A stretch of DNA of 64,000 nt from Streptomyces humidus (GCF_014649655.1 NZ_BMTL01000014.1:1-64000); one strand, 5' to 3'. Positions 54,513-63,752 are shown, numbered from the stretch's first letter. Numbers and translations are program-made. Notes: generated by a model from the sequence alone, not told the origin.

Positions 54513-57080
54513 TCAGTCGTGCGCGATCGCGGCGAGCACGTTCAGCCGGGACGCGCGCAGCGCGGGCAGCAGCGCCGCGACGACGCCGACGACCGCCGAG
54601 CCCACCACGACCGCCACGATCGTGCCCCACGGGACGGCCAGGGCCTTCATGCCCTGCAACTCCAGCACCTGCTGCATGCACACGCCCCACACCAGGCCCA
54701 GCGCCAGCCCCAGCACCGCGCCGAACACCGCGATCACCACCGACTCCAGCCGGATCATCCGGCGCAACTGCCGTCGGCCCAGTCCGATGGCGCGCAGCAG
54801 CCCGATCTCCCGGGTCCGCTCCACCACCGACAGGGCCAGCGTGTTGACGACGCCGAGCACCGCGATGACGATCGCCAGCCCGAGCAGCGCGTACACCAGA
54901 TAGAGCAGCACGGCGATCTGGTCGTGGACGAGCTTCTTGTAGTCGGCCTGGTCACGCACCTGCACCTGCGGGTACGCGTCCAGGGTCTTCTCCAGCAGGG
55001 GGCGCAGCCGGTCGGCCGTGGTGCCGGAGCGCGCGTTGACGTAGAGCGCGGTGTCCTGCCCGCCGGGCACGTACTTCTCGACGGTGGCGATCCCGAAGAA
55101 CACCCCGCCCCGGGCGCCGAACCCGTCCGCGGTCTCCTGGTCGGTGAGCGCGCCCACCTTCAGCGACGCCGTCCGGCCGCCGGGGAACTCCACCGGGAGC
55201 ACGTCGCCGAGCCGCACCCCGTGGTCCTCGGCGAAGCCCACGTCCATGCCCAGGGCGCCGTCGGCCAGCGCGGCCGCGGTGTCGCCCGAGGCGTAGGGGA
55301 CGTGTGCGACGTCGTCGACCCGGTCGCCGTAGCCGGCCGCGGTCGTCTCGACGCGCTTGCCGTCGGGCAGCCGAAGGGCGATCGGCGCGTACCGCTGCCG
55401 CACGACCAGGCCGACGCCCTCGGTGCCGCGCACCGCGTCCGTGACCTCCTCGGAGAACGGCGTGAAGCTGGCGCTCTGGATGATGAAGTCGGCGCCCAGG
55501 GTCTTGTCGATCTGCTGGTCGAAGGACTTGGACATGGAGGCGCTCGCCACCGACATCCCGCCCACCAGGGCGAGGCCCACCATCAGCGCGGCCGCCGTGG
55601 CGCCCGTCCGGCGCGGGTTGCGCAGCGCGTTGCGCTGGCTCATCCGGCCGACGGACCCGAACAGCGCGGGGAACGCGCCGCCCAGGACCCTGATCACCGG
55701 CCGGACCAGGAGCGGTCCCGCGATGACGGTGGCGGTCAGGGTGAGCACCACGCCCAGCCCGAGCAACGACGACGCCGTCGCCGTCTTCGAGGAGGTCGCA
55801 CAGCCGACGAGCGCGGCCGCTCCGAGCGCCCCGACGACCGAGCCCACCACGGCGCGCACCTTCAGCGGCCGGCCGACTCCGGCGACGTCCGCGTCCGCGA
55901 GGGCCGCCATCGGCGACACGGTCGCCGCGCGCCGGGCGGGCAGGTACGCCGCCACGAAGGTGACGCCGACGCCGACGACGTACGACGACACCGGGGTCGC
56001 CCATCCGACGACCATCTCCGTGGTCTTCAGGTTCATGCCGAAGGCGCTCATCAGCTTGATCAGCCCGGCCGCGAGGCCGATGCCGGCGGCCAGACCGAGC
56101 GTGGAGCCGACCAGGCCCAGCAGCACCGCCTCGGTGAGCACGGAGCGGCGCACCTGCCGGCGGTCGGCGCCCAGGGCGCGCAGCAGACCCAGCTCCCTGG
56201 TCCGCTGGGCGATCAGCATCGAGAAGGTGTTGACGATCAGGAACACGCCGACGAGGACGGAGATCCCGGCGAAGCCGAGCATCACGTACTTGATGACGTC
56301 GAGGAAGCCGCCCAGCGCCTGCGCGGACGACTTCGCCTGCTCGTCGGCCGTCTTCACCTCGTAGGGACCCGCGCCGACCGCGGCGGCGACGCGCTTCTTG
56401 AGCACCGCGTCGCTCACCCCGGGGGCCGCGTCGACGGAGATGCTCGTGACCCTGTCCGCCGTCCCCAGCAGCTTCGCCGCGGCCGTGTCGGGGGCGAGGT
56501 AGACCAGGGCCGCGCCGGGATTGGTGGTGGTGAAGGTGGCGATGCCGACGACCTCGACCTTGAACGAGCCCGGCTGGGCCATCACGGTGAGCGTGTCGCC
56601 GATGCGCACGTGCTTCCTGCCGGCGGTGTCGGCGTCCAGCACCACCTGGTCCGCGCCCCGCGGGGCGTGCCCCGAGGTCAGCTTCACCGGGCTGCGGTGG
56701 GTGACGAACCAGTCCGTGGCGATGGTCGGCGCGCCCGTGGACGGACCCAGGGACCTGTTCTTCGCGTCGACGACCGTGACGCTCTGCACGCTCACGTCGC
56801 CGTGGGCGGAGGCGACGCCCTTCACGCCGGCCAGTCGCGTGGCGAGCGAGGCGGGCACGGTCTGCACCGCGCCGGTCGGCACGGACGAGGTGAGGTCCTC
56901 CTTCGGCTTCACGGTGACGTCCGCCGACGTGGACGCGAAGAGGCGGTCGAAGGTGCGCGTCACCGTGTCGGAGAAGATCAGGCTGCCCGCGACGAACGCC
57001 ACCGACAGGACGACGGCGAGCGCGGACAGCAGCAGCCGTCCCTTGTGCGCGAGAAAGCTCCGGAGCGTGGCCTTCAGCAT
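54513..57080 (-). CDS. ABC transporter permease with two FtsX domains (MacB/LolC-like)
   Basis: 855 residues. The N-terminus LRSFLAHKGRLLLSALAVVL starts the first membrane helix. A large extracytoplasmic domain follows (~45-255), then an FtsX core with three helices (YVMLGFAGISVLVGVFLIVN through AAGIGLAAGLIKLMSAFG), a second membrane block, another extracytoplasmic domain (~520-720) and a C-terminal FtsX core (VYALLGLAIVIAVLGVVNTL, AVVVGSAVVGVVAALLPALR). This is the actinobacterial duplicated layout. Such systems do not transport through a pore but move lipoproteins, toxins or peptides by mechanotransmission. It is coupled to the ATPase gene 4 nt upstream. Confidence 0.95.
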   Translation of the reverse strand: MLKATLRSFLAHKGRLLLSALAVVLSVAFVAGSLIFSDTVTRTFDRLFASTSADVTVKPKEDLTSSVPTGAVQTVPASLATRLAGVKGVASAHGDVSVQSVTVVDAKNRSLGPSTGAPTIATDWFVTHRSPVKLTSGHAPRGADQVVLDADTAGRKHVRIGDTLTVMAQPGSFKVEVVGIATFTTTNPGAALVYLAPDTAAAKLLGTADRVTSISVDAAPGVSDAVLKKRVAAAVGAGPYEVKTADEQAKSSAQALGGFLDVIKYVMLGFAGISVLVGVFLIVNTFSMLIAQRTRELGLLRALGADRRQVRRSVLTEAVLLGLVGSTLGLAAGIGLAAGLIKLMSAFGMNLKTTEMVVGWATPVSSYVVGVGVTFVAAYLPARRAATVSPMAALADADVAGVGRPLKVRAVVGSVVGALGAAALVGCATSSKTATASSLLGLGVVLTLTATVIAGPLLVRPVIRVLGGAFPALFGSVGRMSQRNALRNPRRTGATAAALMVGLALVGGMSVASASMSKSFDQQIDKTLGADFIIQSASFTPFSEEVTDAVRGTEGVGLVVRQRYAPIALRLPDGKRVETTAAGYGDRVDDVAHVPYASGDTAAALADGALGMDVGFAEDHGVRLGDVLPVEFPGGRTASLKVGALTDQETADGFGARGGVFFGIATVEKYVPGGQDTALYVNARSGTTADRLRPLLEKTLDAYPQVQVRDQADYKKLVHDQIAVLLYLVYALLGLAIVIAVLGVVNTLALSVVERTREIGLLRAIGLGRRQLRRMIRLESVVIAVFGAVLGLALGLVWGVCMQQVLELQGMKALAVPWGTIVAVVVGSAVVGVVAALLPALRASRLNVLAAIAHD

Positions 57081-57084
57081 CGGA

Positions 57085-57945
57085 TCACTTCTCCCCGGAG
57101 CCGGAGCCGGAGCCGGATTCGGCGCCGACCGCGCTGGGGCCGCCGCCCCCGCCCTCGCCGTCGGACTGGGCGCGGATCACGTCGAACTGTTTCATCCGCT
57201 CCAGCACCGCCTCGGCCGTGGGCCGCTGCATCTCGTCCACGATCCGCCCGTCGGCGAGGAAGAGCACCAGGTCCGAGTGGGCCGCGGCGCCCGGGTCGTG
57301 GGTGACCATGACGACGGTCTGCCCCAGGGCGTCGACGGCCTCGCGCAGGAACGCGAGGACCTCCAGCCCGGCCCGTGAGTCCAGGTTGCCGGTCGGCTCG
57401 TCGGCGAAGATCAGCTCGGGGCGGGAGGCGAGCGCACGGGCGCAGGCCACGCGCTGCTGCTGGCCGCCGGAGAGCTGCGACGGCCGGTGCTTGAGCCGGT
57501 CCCGCAGGCCCAGCGTGTCGATGACCTGGTCCAGCCACCGCTGGTCGGGCTTCTGGCCCGCGATGTCCATCGGAAGGGTGATGTTCTCCGCCGCGTTCAG
57601 CGTCGGGATCAGGTTGAAGGACTGGAACATGAATCCGATCCGGTCCCGCCGCAGCCGGGTCAGCTCCCGGTCCTTCAGGCCCGTGATCTCGGTGTCGCCG
57701 AGCCACACCTGGCCGGCCGAAACGGTGTCCAGGCCCGCCAGGCAGTGCATCAGCGTGGACTTCCCGGACCCGGACGGCCCCATGACGGCGGTGAAGCGGC
57801 CGCGCGCGATGTCCACGTCCACGGCGTCCAGCGCGAGCACGGTGGTCTCGCCGGAGCCGTACGCCTTGGTCAGACCTCGGGCGCGGGCCGCGATCCCGTC
57901 GGCCGAGGCCAGGCCGGGGACGTGCTCCGCAGCAGGTGTGGACAA
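57085..57945 (-). CDS. ABC transporter ATP-binding protein (MacB/LolD type)
   Basis: 286 residues from ATG 57945. Walker A is AVMGPSGSGKSTLMHCLAGL, Q-loop FMFQSFNLIPTLNAAEN, signature SQLSGGQQQRVACARALASR, Walker B LIFADEPTGNLDS, and switch MVTHDP. The C-terminus is an unusual Gly/Ser tail (GGGGGPSAV, SGSGSGSGEK). The gene is first in an operon with the FtsX-type permease, 4 nt apart, and is divergent from the ribbon-helix-helix gene. Confidence 0.96.
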   Translation of the reverse strand: MSTPAAEHVPGLASADGIAARARGLTKAYGSGETTVLALDAVDVDIARGRFTAVMGPSGSGKSTLMHCLAGLDTVSAGQVWLGDTEITGLKDRELTRLRRDRIGFMFQSFNLIPTLNAAENITLPMDIAGQKPDQRWLDQVIDTLGLRDRLKHRPSQLSGGQQQRVACARALASRPELIFADEPTGNLDSRAGLEVLAFLREAVDALGQTVVMVTHDPGAAAHSDLVLFLADGRIVDEMQRPTAEAVLERMKQFDVIRAQSDGEGGGGGPSAVGAESGSGSGSGEK

Positions 57946-58064
57946 GGCTGCCTCCTCGCTCGGTGGACGTGCCGACTACGCATCGACGACTGTGCCTGGC
58001 CGAGCGTAGTGTGACCCGGCGCACAGCCGGTATCCCTTTTCGACCATCCGCCGCCCTTGCCGCT

Positions 58065-58084
58065 GCTAGCGCTATGGCGCTAGC
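58065..58084. promoter_or_regulatory. Palindromic operator of the RHH/Doc-like module
   Basis: GCTAGCGC (58065-58072) and GCGCTAGC (58077-58084) are perfect inverted repeats across TATG, ending 8 bp before the antitoxin start codon. Ribbon-helix-helix antitoxins usually bind such sites to repress their own operon. Confidence 0.65.
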
Positions 58085-58092
58085 TTCGAGGT

Positions 58093-58350
58093 ATGGCGAA
58101 GACCCAGCTGAACGTACGCGTGGACGAGGGCACGGCCCAGGTCGCGCGCGAGCGCGCCACAGCTCGTGGCATGAGCGTCAACCGCTACATAGAAGAGCTG
58201 GTCAGACAGGACGCCGGGGAGATCGGCCATACCTTCGTCGAGGCCGCGGGCGACTTCATGAAGCAGTACGAGGCCCTCTTCGCCGAGGAATTCGGCGCGG
58301 AGCGCGAGGGCGGGGCACGCGAGGCGGCCACGCGCGAAGGTCGCCGCTGA
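58093..58350 (+). CDS. Ribbon-helix-helix antitoxin-like protein
   Basis: 85 residues from ATG 58093. The N-terminal ~48 residues are a MetJ/Arc-type ribbon-helix-helix: TQLNVRVDEGTAQVARERAT (beta strand and helix A), then RGMSVNRYIEELVRQD (helix B). The C-terminal ~40 residues are helical and charged (DFMKQYEALFAEEFGAERE), as expected for the part that wraps a toxin. A perfect palindrome lies just upstream, consistent with autorepression. The Doc-like gene starts 3 nt after its stop, the classical antitoxin-toxin layout. Confidence 0.88.
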   Translation: MAKTQLNVRVDEGTAQVARERATARGMSVNRYIEELVRQDAGEIGHTFVEAAGDFMKQYEALFAEEFGAEREGGAREAATREGRR

Positions 58351-58353
58351 CCC

Positions 58354-58728
58354 TTGAGCGACCTTCGGATCGACCTCGCCTGGCTCCTCATGCTCGCCGA
58401 ACAGAAGACCCCGGGGGACCCCCAGGTCACCGACTGGGGCGCCCTGGTCGCGGCCGTCGCACGCCACCAGGCCGAGATATTCGACGTTCCCGTCTACGGC
58501 GATCCCCACGCGCGCGCCGCCGCGCTGCTGCAGCTCCTCATCCACGTACCGGCGTTGGAGCGTTCCAACGCGCTGTTCGCGTGCGCCGTCGCCTACGCCT
58601 ACCTCGTGGCCAGCGGGCTGAAGATCGCGATCTCGCCCGAACAGGTCCGCGATCTCGCCAGGCTGGCCAAGAGCGGAGAGGCGTCGGTGTCCGAGATCGC
58701 GGGCGAGCTGCGCCGATGGAGCCGGTAG
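58354..58728 (+). CDS. Doc/Fic-like toxin component with degenerate catalytic motif
   Basis: 124 residues from TTG 58354, 3 nt after the antitoxin stop. DLAWLLMLAEQKTPGDPQVT, then ARAAALLQLLIHVPALERSN and ALFACAVAYAYLVASGLKIA follow the helical pattern of Doc-type Fic proteins. Canonical Fic/Doc enzymes carry HPFxDGNKR. Here that segment reads HVPALERSNA, so the metal and phosphate ligands and the flap are not in the usual form. It may use a changed active site or be an inactive partner. The toxin role is inferred from operon layout and fold pattern. Confidence 0.7.
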   Translation: MSDLRIDLAWLLMLAEQKTPGDPQVTDWGALVAAVARHQAEIFDVPVYGDPHARAAALLQLLIHVPALERSNALFACAVAYAYLVASGLKIAISPEQVRDLARLAKSGEASVSEIAGELRRWSR

Positions 58729-58753
58729 CTCCCCCGCCCGCCCGCCTCGCGCT

Positions 58754-59494
58754 TCACCCGGGCTCCGGGGGCCGCCAGGCGGCGCCCGTCACGCAGTAGG
58801 AGAACGGCCACCGCGGACCGTGCTCCGGCAGCGTCGTGCGGCGGTAGGGGCCCAGTTCGAACCCGGCCTCCCGCAGGGCGCCGACGGTGTCACGGGTGAG
58901 CCGGCAGCCGCCGGCCAGGCGCGGCCACACCGTGCGGTCCAGTACCCGTTGGGTGAGGAGCATCGCCGGGCCCCCGCCGGGCCCGTGTTCGAAGAACCGC
59001 ACCTCGCCGCCGGGCCGCAGCACCCGCCGCAGCTCCGCCAGGGCGCGCTCCACGTCCCGCACGCTGCACAGCACCAGCGAGAGCACCGCCGCGTCGAACG
59101 CCTCGCTCTCGACCGGCAGCGCCTCCGCCGCCCCCGGCACCACGTCCACGGGCACCTCGGCGCGCAGGGCGGCCTCCAGCGCCCACTGCCGCAACCGCCG
59201 CTCCGGTTCGATCGCGACGACCTCGGCGACGGCCGCCGGGTAGTGCGCGAAGTTCAGCCCGCTGCCCGCGCCGATCTCGACGACCCGGCCGGAGAGCCCA
59301 GCGAGCAGACGGTCGCGCACACCCGCGAGGCCCGCGCAGGTCTCCGCGGCCACGCCCAGCCGGGCGTAGCAACGGGCGAACACCGGATGGCGGACGTCGT
59401 CGCCGCGCACCTCGCCGGATCCGGGACCGGAACCGCGGCCGGGACCGGGGCCGGTTCGGGAGCTGGAGCTGGAGCCGTGGGGCCGTGACGGCAT
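58754..59494 (-). CDS. Class I SAM-dependent methyltransferase
   Basis: Up to 246 residues; the first ~30 are Gly/Ser/Pro-rich, so the true start may be further in, near VRGDDVRHPVFARCY. Motif I is VVEIGAGSGLNFAHYP, the acidic residue after strand 2 lies in VVAIEPERRLRQW, then AFDAAVLSLVLCSV and LRRVLRPGGEVRFFEHG (UbiE/Methyltransf_11 type). The C-terminus WPFSYCVTGAAW is typical of small streptomycete methyltransferases annotated as phospholipid or generic methyltransferases. Substrate unknown. It is convergent with the Doc-like gene. Confidence 0.88.
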   Translation of the reverse strand: MPSRPHGSSSSSRTGPGPGRGSGPGSGEVRGDDVRHPVFARCYARLGVAAETCAGLAGVRDRLLAGLSGRVVEIGAGSGLNFAHYPAAVAEVVAIEPERRLRQWALEAALRAEVPVDVVPGAAEALPVESEAFDAAVLSLVLCSVRDVERALAELRRVLRPGGEVRFFEHGPGGGPAMLLTQRVLDRTVWPRLAGGCRLTRDTVGALREAGFELGPYRRTTLPEHGPRWPFSYCVTGAAWRPPEPG

Positions 59495-59606
59495 GGCGAC
59501 CTCCGGGGCGGGGCGGCGACGGGCCTACCGGGATTCTCCCCCGTGCGGGCCCGTCGCGCCCTCGTGCGAGCGACCGTGCCGGCGCTGCTCGCACCCCGCC
59601 CGCGTC

Positions 59607-60293
59607 TCACCGGATGAAGTCGCGGACCTTCTCGTACACGCCGTGGTCGTTGTTCATGGCGTCGTGCGAGATGCATCCGACGCCGACGTTGGCCGCCCCG
59701 CTCAGCAGCGCCGAGGAGTCCGGATCGATCGCCGCGTCGCAGTTCGACCAGTACGTCGCGTAGTTCACGCTGCCGGGCGTCTCGTCACCGGAGTTGAGCG
59801 CGGTGAGGAACGAGCTGCCGGGCACCATCTGCGCGCAGGAGGTGTACAGCCAGCTGCACAACGACGCCACCGAGGTGCCGTGGTTGACGCCGGCGACGGA
59901 GACGAAGTCGTCCACGTACGCCGTCCCGCCGAGGTTCTTCAGGTAGTAGCGGGAGCTCAGCGCACCCATCGAGTGCACGACGACGTCGACCTTGCTCGCG
60001 CCGGTCCGCGCCAGCACCTTCTTGATCTCGGTGTCCAGCTGACCGGCGGTGGTGACGTTGGACTGGGTCCAGGTGTACGTCCACGCGTCCAGCTCGGCGG
60101 CCGTGTAGCCGTCGGCCTCGAAGTCGGCGACCCAGTCGTCCCAGCTGCTGGAGTCGCTGCTGAGACCGTGGACGAAGACGACCGGGTCGTGGGTCGCCGC
60201 GTGGGCCGTGGGGGCGGAGAACGACAGTGACAGAAGGAGCGAAGAGGCCGCGGCCGTGAGGACCGCGGCGATGCGACGCTTGTGGCGCTGCAT
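59607..60293 (-). CDS. Secreted lipase/esterase (lipase class 2 type)
   Basis: 228 residues from ATG 60293. A Sec signal peptide (KRRIAAVLTAAASSLLLSLS, cleavage near THAAA-like AHAATHD, ~residue 33) precedes a compact alpha/beta hydrolase. HDPVVFVHGLSSDSSSWDDW holds the oxyanion turn, VDVVVHSMGALSSRYYLKNL the nucleophile Ser, and GVGCISHDAMNNDHGVYEKV the catalytic His region. Cysteines in LCSWLYTSC and WSNC suggest disulfides. It matches small streptomycete extracellular lipases. A LAL-like regulator is encoded divergently. Confidence 0.93.
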   Translation of the reverse strand: MQRHKRRIAAVLTAAASSLLLSLSFSAPTAHAATHDPVVFVHGLSSDSSSWDDWVADFEADGYTAAELDAWTYTWTQSNVTTAGQLDTEIKKVLARTGASKVDVVVHSMGALSSRYYLKNLGGTAYVDDFVSVAGVNHGTSVASLCSWLYTSCAQMVPGSSFLTALNSGDETPGSVNYATYWSNCDAAIDPDSSALLSGAANVGVGCISHDAMNNDHGVYEKVRDFIR

Positions 60294-60408
60294 GGTGCCT
60301 CCTGAAACGGGTGGGGTTGCCAGGAGTGTCCGCGGGGGTCTACGCGCGCCGCATCGGTGAAGTCGCCGGTCTTTACGGTTCAAGTAACCCGCCAGTAACG
60401 TCAGGTGG

Positions 60409-62655
60409 GTGGTGACCCCGGTGAACCCCCCACCTCTCGGCGGCACTTCGTCACCGGCGCTCGCGGGCGCCGGTCCGCGCCCGGTCGCCGCGCTGTCCGA
60501 AGGCGTCCGGGTCCGTGTGCTGCGCCTGGTGCACGGCGACCCGCGGGCCGCCGTCGAAGCCGCGGACCGGCTGACCGAGCGGCAGGCCGCCGGCCTCGAC
60601 CCGCTGCCGGCCGAACCCGTCGAGCTCGCCCCCGAACGGCTGTCCGCCCAACGCCGGGAGGTGCGGGCGCTGCCCGAGGACACCCGCCTGGTGCTGCTGC
60701 TGGCCGCGGCCGACCAGTACCCGGTGGCCACGCACGCCTTCCTGCGGGCCGTCGCCGCCGTCCGCCTCGACACCCGGCCGCTGGAGGCCGCCGAGGCCGC
60801 GGGCATCGCGTACGCCACGGCCGGCGGGGTCGGCTTCCGTGACGCCTGGACCCGGATCGCCGCCTACGAGACCGCCTCACCGGCCGACCGGCGCGACGTC
60901 CACCGGCTGCTCGCGCGCGTGCTGCACGGGCCGGCCGAGACGCCCCGGCGCGCCTGGCACCGGGGCGCGGCCGCGCTCGGACCGAGCGCCCGGCTCGCCG
61001 CGGAACTGACCGAGGCCGCCGCCCGCGCCCGGTCCGCCGGCGACCCGGCGCTCGCCTGCGCCCTCGCCGAACGCGCCGCCGCGCTCTGCACCGACCCCCG
61101 CGAACGGCCCCGTCTGCTCGCCCGCGCGGCGGCCGACTCCTGGCGTGCCGGCGAGAGCGACCGCTCCCGCGCCCTGGCCGCCCGCATGGCCGCCGAGGGT
61201 GACGCAGATGGTGACGCGGACGCGGTCACCGGCGTCCTCGCCCTGCGCACGGGGCACGCGGGGGAGGCGTTCGACGCCCTGCTGGCGGGCGCCGTCCGAG
61301 CCGCGAGGCCCCGGCCGGCGCGGACCGTTCGAGCGGCCCGCGCACCGGAGGGGGCCGCCGCCGATCTCCTCGCGCGGGCCGCCGAAGCCGCCGTGTACAC
61401 CGGTGATCTGCGTCGCTGTCAGGACGCGGTGCGGGCGGCGCGGGAGGCCGGGATCGATCCGCCCGGTGTGCTGGGCGGGCTCGCCGCTGCCGTCGACGGG
61501 CGGTACGAGGACGCGCGCGACCTGCTGGAGGCGACCGCCGGCCGGTGCGGGCCGGGCGGTGATCCCACTTCGCTGCTCCACGCGGGCATCGCCGCTCTGA
61601 TGCTCGGCGACCACACCCGGGCCGCCACCGCCGCCGTCCGGGCGGCGGCCGCCGCCCGCGCCCGGGGGGCCGCCGTCCTCGTGTCCCAGGCCATGGAGTT
61701 CCGCGCCTACGCCGACTTCTGGACCGGCCGCCCGCACGCCGCCGAGGCCGCCGCCCTGGACGCCCTGCGCCAGGCGTACGCCACCGGACAGGACAACGGC
61801 GCCTGCCATCTGCAGGCGGCTCTCGCGATGTTCGCCGCCCTCACCGGCGACGGCGAACTGTGCCGGGAGCGGGCCGCGGCCGCCCGCTCGCACGCCCTCG
61901 CCCACGGGCTGGGCCTGCCCGCCGCGCTGGCCCAGTGGGCGCTCGCCTTCCTCGACCTCGGCAACAGCCGCTACGACGCCGCCGCGGCCCGGCTGCGCGC
62001 CCTCGCCGCCTCCGGCCCCGGACACGGTCACCGGGCCGTGCGCCACCTCGCCGCCCCGCACTACGTGGAGGCGGCGGCCCGTACCGGCGACACCCGCGTC
62101 GCCCGCGCGGCGCACGCCGACTACGACCGCTGGGCCCGCGCCGTGGGCAGCCCCGACGAACTGGCCCTCAGCGCCAGATGCCGGGCCCTGCTCACCCCCG
62201 GCGCCGACGCCCTTCCGCACTACGCCACGGCCCTCGACCTGCACACGCAGGGCGACCGCGCCTTCGAACGCGCCCGCACGGAGCTGCTGTTCGGCAGCGC
62301 GCTGCGCAGACTGCGCCGCCGCACGGAGGCGCGCGACCGACTGCACAGCGCCCTACAGGCGTTCGAGTCCTTCGGCGCCCCGCACTGCGCGGAGGGAGCC
62401 CGCGCCGAACTGCGCGCGCTCGGCGCCCCGGCCACCTCGACGCGCGCGGGCGCACGCCTGTCGACCCGCCTGACCGCTCAGCAACTGCTCATCGCCCGCA
62501 TGGCCGCCGACGGCGCCACCAACCGCGAGATCGCCGCCCGTCTCGCCCTCAGCCCGCGCACGATCGACCATCACCTGCGGGGCGTCTTCACGCGACTGGG
62601 CATCCGCTCCCGCATCGACCTGGTGCGCCTGCTGGCGGACTCGGACGGCGGCTGA
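60409..62655 (+). CDS. LuxR-family regulator, LAL-like without ATPase domain
   Basis: 748 residues from GTG 60409 (GTG 60421 also possible). No Walker A motif is found, unlike true LAL proteins. The body is an Ala-rich TPR-like helical solenoid (ACALAERAAALCTDPRERPR, LGDHTRAATAAVRAAAAARA). The C-terminal LuxR helix-turn-helix is LTAQQLLIARMAADGATNRE, then LALSPRTIDHHLRGVFTRLG. It looks like a LAL regulator that lost or never had the ATPase half. It is divergent from the lipase gene with a 115-nt gap, so control of the lipase is a reasonable guess. Confidence 0.9.
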   Translation: MVTPVNPPPLGGTSSPALAGAGPRPVAALSEGVRVRVLRLVHGDPRAAVEAADRLTERQAAGLDPLPAEPVELAPERLSAQRREVRALPEDTRLVLLLAAADQYPVATHAFLRAVAAVRLDTRPLEAAEAAGIAYATAGGVGFRDAWTRIAAYETASPADRRDVHRLLARVLHGPAETPRRAWHRGAAALGPSARLAAELTEAAARARSAGDPALACALAERAAALCTDPRERPRLLARAAADSWRAGESDRSRALAARMAAEGDADGDADAVTGVLALRTGHAGEAFDALLAGAVRAARPRPARTVRAARAPEGAAADLLARAAEAAVYTGDLRRCQDAVRAAREAGIDPPGVLGGLAAAVDGRYEDARDLLEATAGRCGPGGDPTSLLHAGIAALMLGDHTRAATAAVRAAAAARARGAAVLVSQAMEFRAYADFWTGRPHAAEAAALDALRQAYATGQDNGACHLQAALAMFAALTGDGELCRERAAAARSHALAHGLGLPAALAQWALAFLDLGNSRYDAAAARLRALAASGPGHGHRAVRHLAAPHYVEAAARTGDTRVARAAHADYDRWARAVGSPDELALSARCRALLTPGADALPHYATALDLHTQGDRAFERARTELLFGSALRRLRRRTEARDRLHSALQAFESFGAPHCAEGARAELRALGAPATSTRAGARLSTRLTAQQLLIARMAADGATNREIAARLALSPRTIDHHLRGVFTRLGIRSRIDLVRLLADSDGG

Positions 62656-63023
62656 GGGCGTGGCCTCCGAGGGCCGCGCGGAGGGCGCCGCGTCCTGCCG
62701 GGCCCTGGGCGCTTTCCACGACAGGGCCTCGTCGTCGGCGGACGACAGCGGAGCGTGCGGCGGCTGCGCACTCGGCCGACGGAACCCGGGATGGCCCAGG
62801 GGCGCGCCGCGCCGACGAGCGGCGCCCGTGGCGACGGGCGTCGCTCGTCGGCGTTCGTCGGCGTCCCTGGGGGCGTACTCACGACCGGCGCGCCCGGCCA
62901 CGGCATCGGGCCGTCGCCCTCCGTGGGGGACCCCGGCGTTCCGCCGCCGGACGGACCGGGCACCCGCCCGCCCGGCCGGTCTTCCGCAGGTCCCGGCCGG
63001 ACCGCCGGGACCTGCGGAGGATC
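62656..63023. other. Intergenic region between convergent genes
   Basis: 368 nt with no supported gene. GC-rich direct and inverted words occur (GGCGCC-, CGTCG-type), but the only clear element is the bioD terminator at its right end. Confidence 0.5.
62984..63017 (-). terminator. Strong terminator of the biotin operon
   Basis: CCGCAGGTCCCGGC (62984-62997) and GCCGGGACCTGCGG (63004-63017) form a perfect 14-bp stem with a 6-nt loop, 7 nt past the bioD stop. Confidence 0.8.
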
Positions 63024-63752
63024 CTAGGAAGCCGAGCCCGTCCGCTCGCGGAAGGCCTCCGCCTCCCACGTCCCGTCCAGCCGTGGCGCCAGCCAACCGC
63101 GCGCCGCCACGCGGAAGTCGGCGGGGGGCAGCGCGCCGGATCCCGCGGGCAGCGCCCCCAGCAGCGGGGCGCCGGCCACCTCCGGCAGGTCCGCGACGTT
63201 GCAACGGGACGCCAGATCGGGGGAGTCGGGCCAGCTCCCGATGACGAGGCCCAGCAACTCCAGCCCGCGCGAACGCAGTTCACGGGCCGTCAGTTCCGTC
63301 GTGTTCAGCGTGCCCAGTCCGGCCGAGGCCACGACCAGTACCGGCGCCCGCAACGACTGCGCGGCGTCGGCCAGCGTTCCGCCCGCCTCGTCGAACCGCA
63401 CGAGCAGACCGCCCGCCCCCTCGACGAGCACCAGGTCGTGCTCCGCGGCCAGTTTCTGTACCGCCTCCGCCACGTCCTGCGGTCGCACCGGCGGCAGCCC
63501 CGCGCGCCGCGCCGCCGTCCCCGGAGCCAACGGCTCGGGGTAGCGGGCGAGTTCGGCCGTGGTGAGCGGTCCCGCGAGCCGTGCGACCTCGACGGCGTCC
63601 CCGCGCTCGTCCGGCCGTACGCCGGTCTGCGCGGCCTTCAACACGGCCACCGACCGACCCGCCGCGCGCGCACACGCCGCGACCGCGGCGGTCGTGACGG
63701 TCTTGCCGACCTCCGTGCCCGTCCCCGTGATCACCAGGATCGGCATGCTCAT
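63024..63752 (-). CDS. bioD: Dethiobiotin synthase
   Basis: About 242 residues from ATG 63752, which overlaps the bioA stop (ATGA); ATG 63746 has better spacing from GGGAGGG. The P-loop is VITGTGTEVGKTVTTAAVAA. LKAAQTGVRPDERGDAVEVA carries the substrate Lys and Thr. VEGAGGLLVRFDEAGGTLAD is the second nucleotide motif. BioD carboxylates 7,8-diaminononanoate with CO2 and ATP to dethiobiotin, the step after BioA. A strong terminator follows. Confidence 0.95.
   Translation of the reverse strand: MSMPILVITGTGTEVGKTVTTAAVAACARAAGRSVAVLKAAQTGVRPDERGDAVEVARLAGPLTTAELARYPEPLAPGTAARRAGLPPVRPQDVAEAVQKLAAEHDLVLVEGAGGLLVRFDEAGGTLADAAQSLRAPVLVVASAGLGTLNTTELTARELRSRGLELLGLVIGSWPDSPDLASRCNVADLPEVAGAPLLGALPAGSGALPPADFRVAARGWLAPRLDGTWEAEAFRERTGSAS

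Noticed and set aside
52689..57305. A 1538-codon open frame on the plus strand
   Set aside because: It runs antisense to two CNNM/CBS genes, a GNAT and the FtsX permease, all with clear motifs. The translation is low-complexity Arg/His/Pro.
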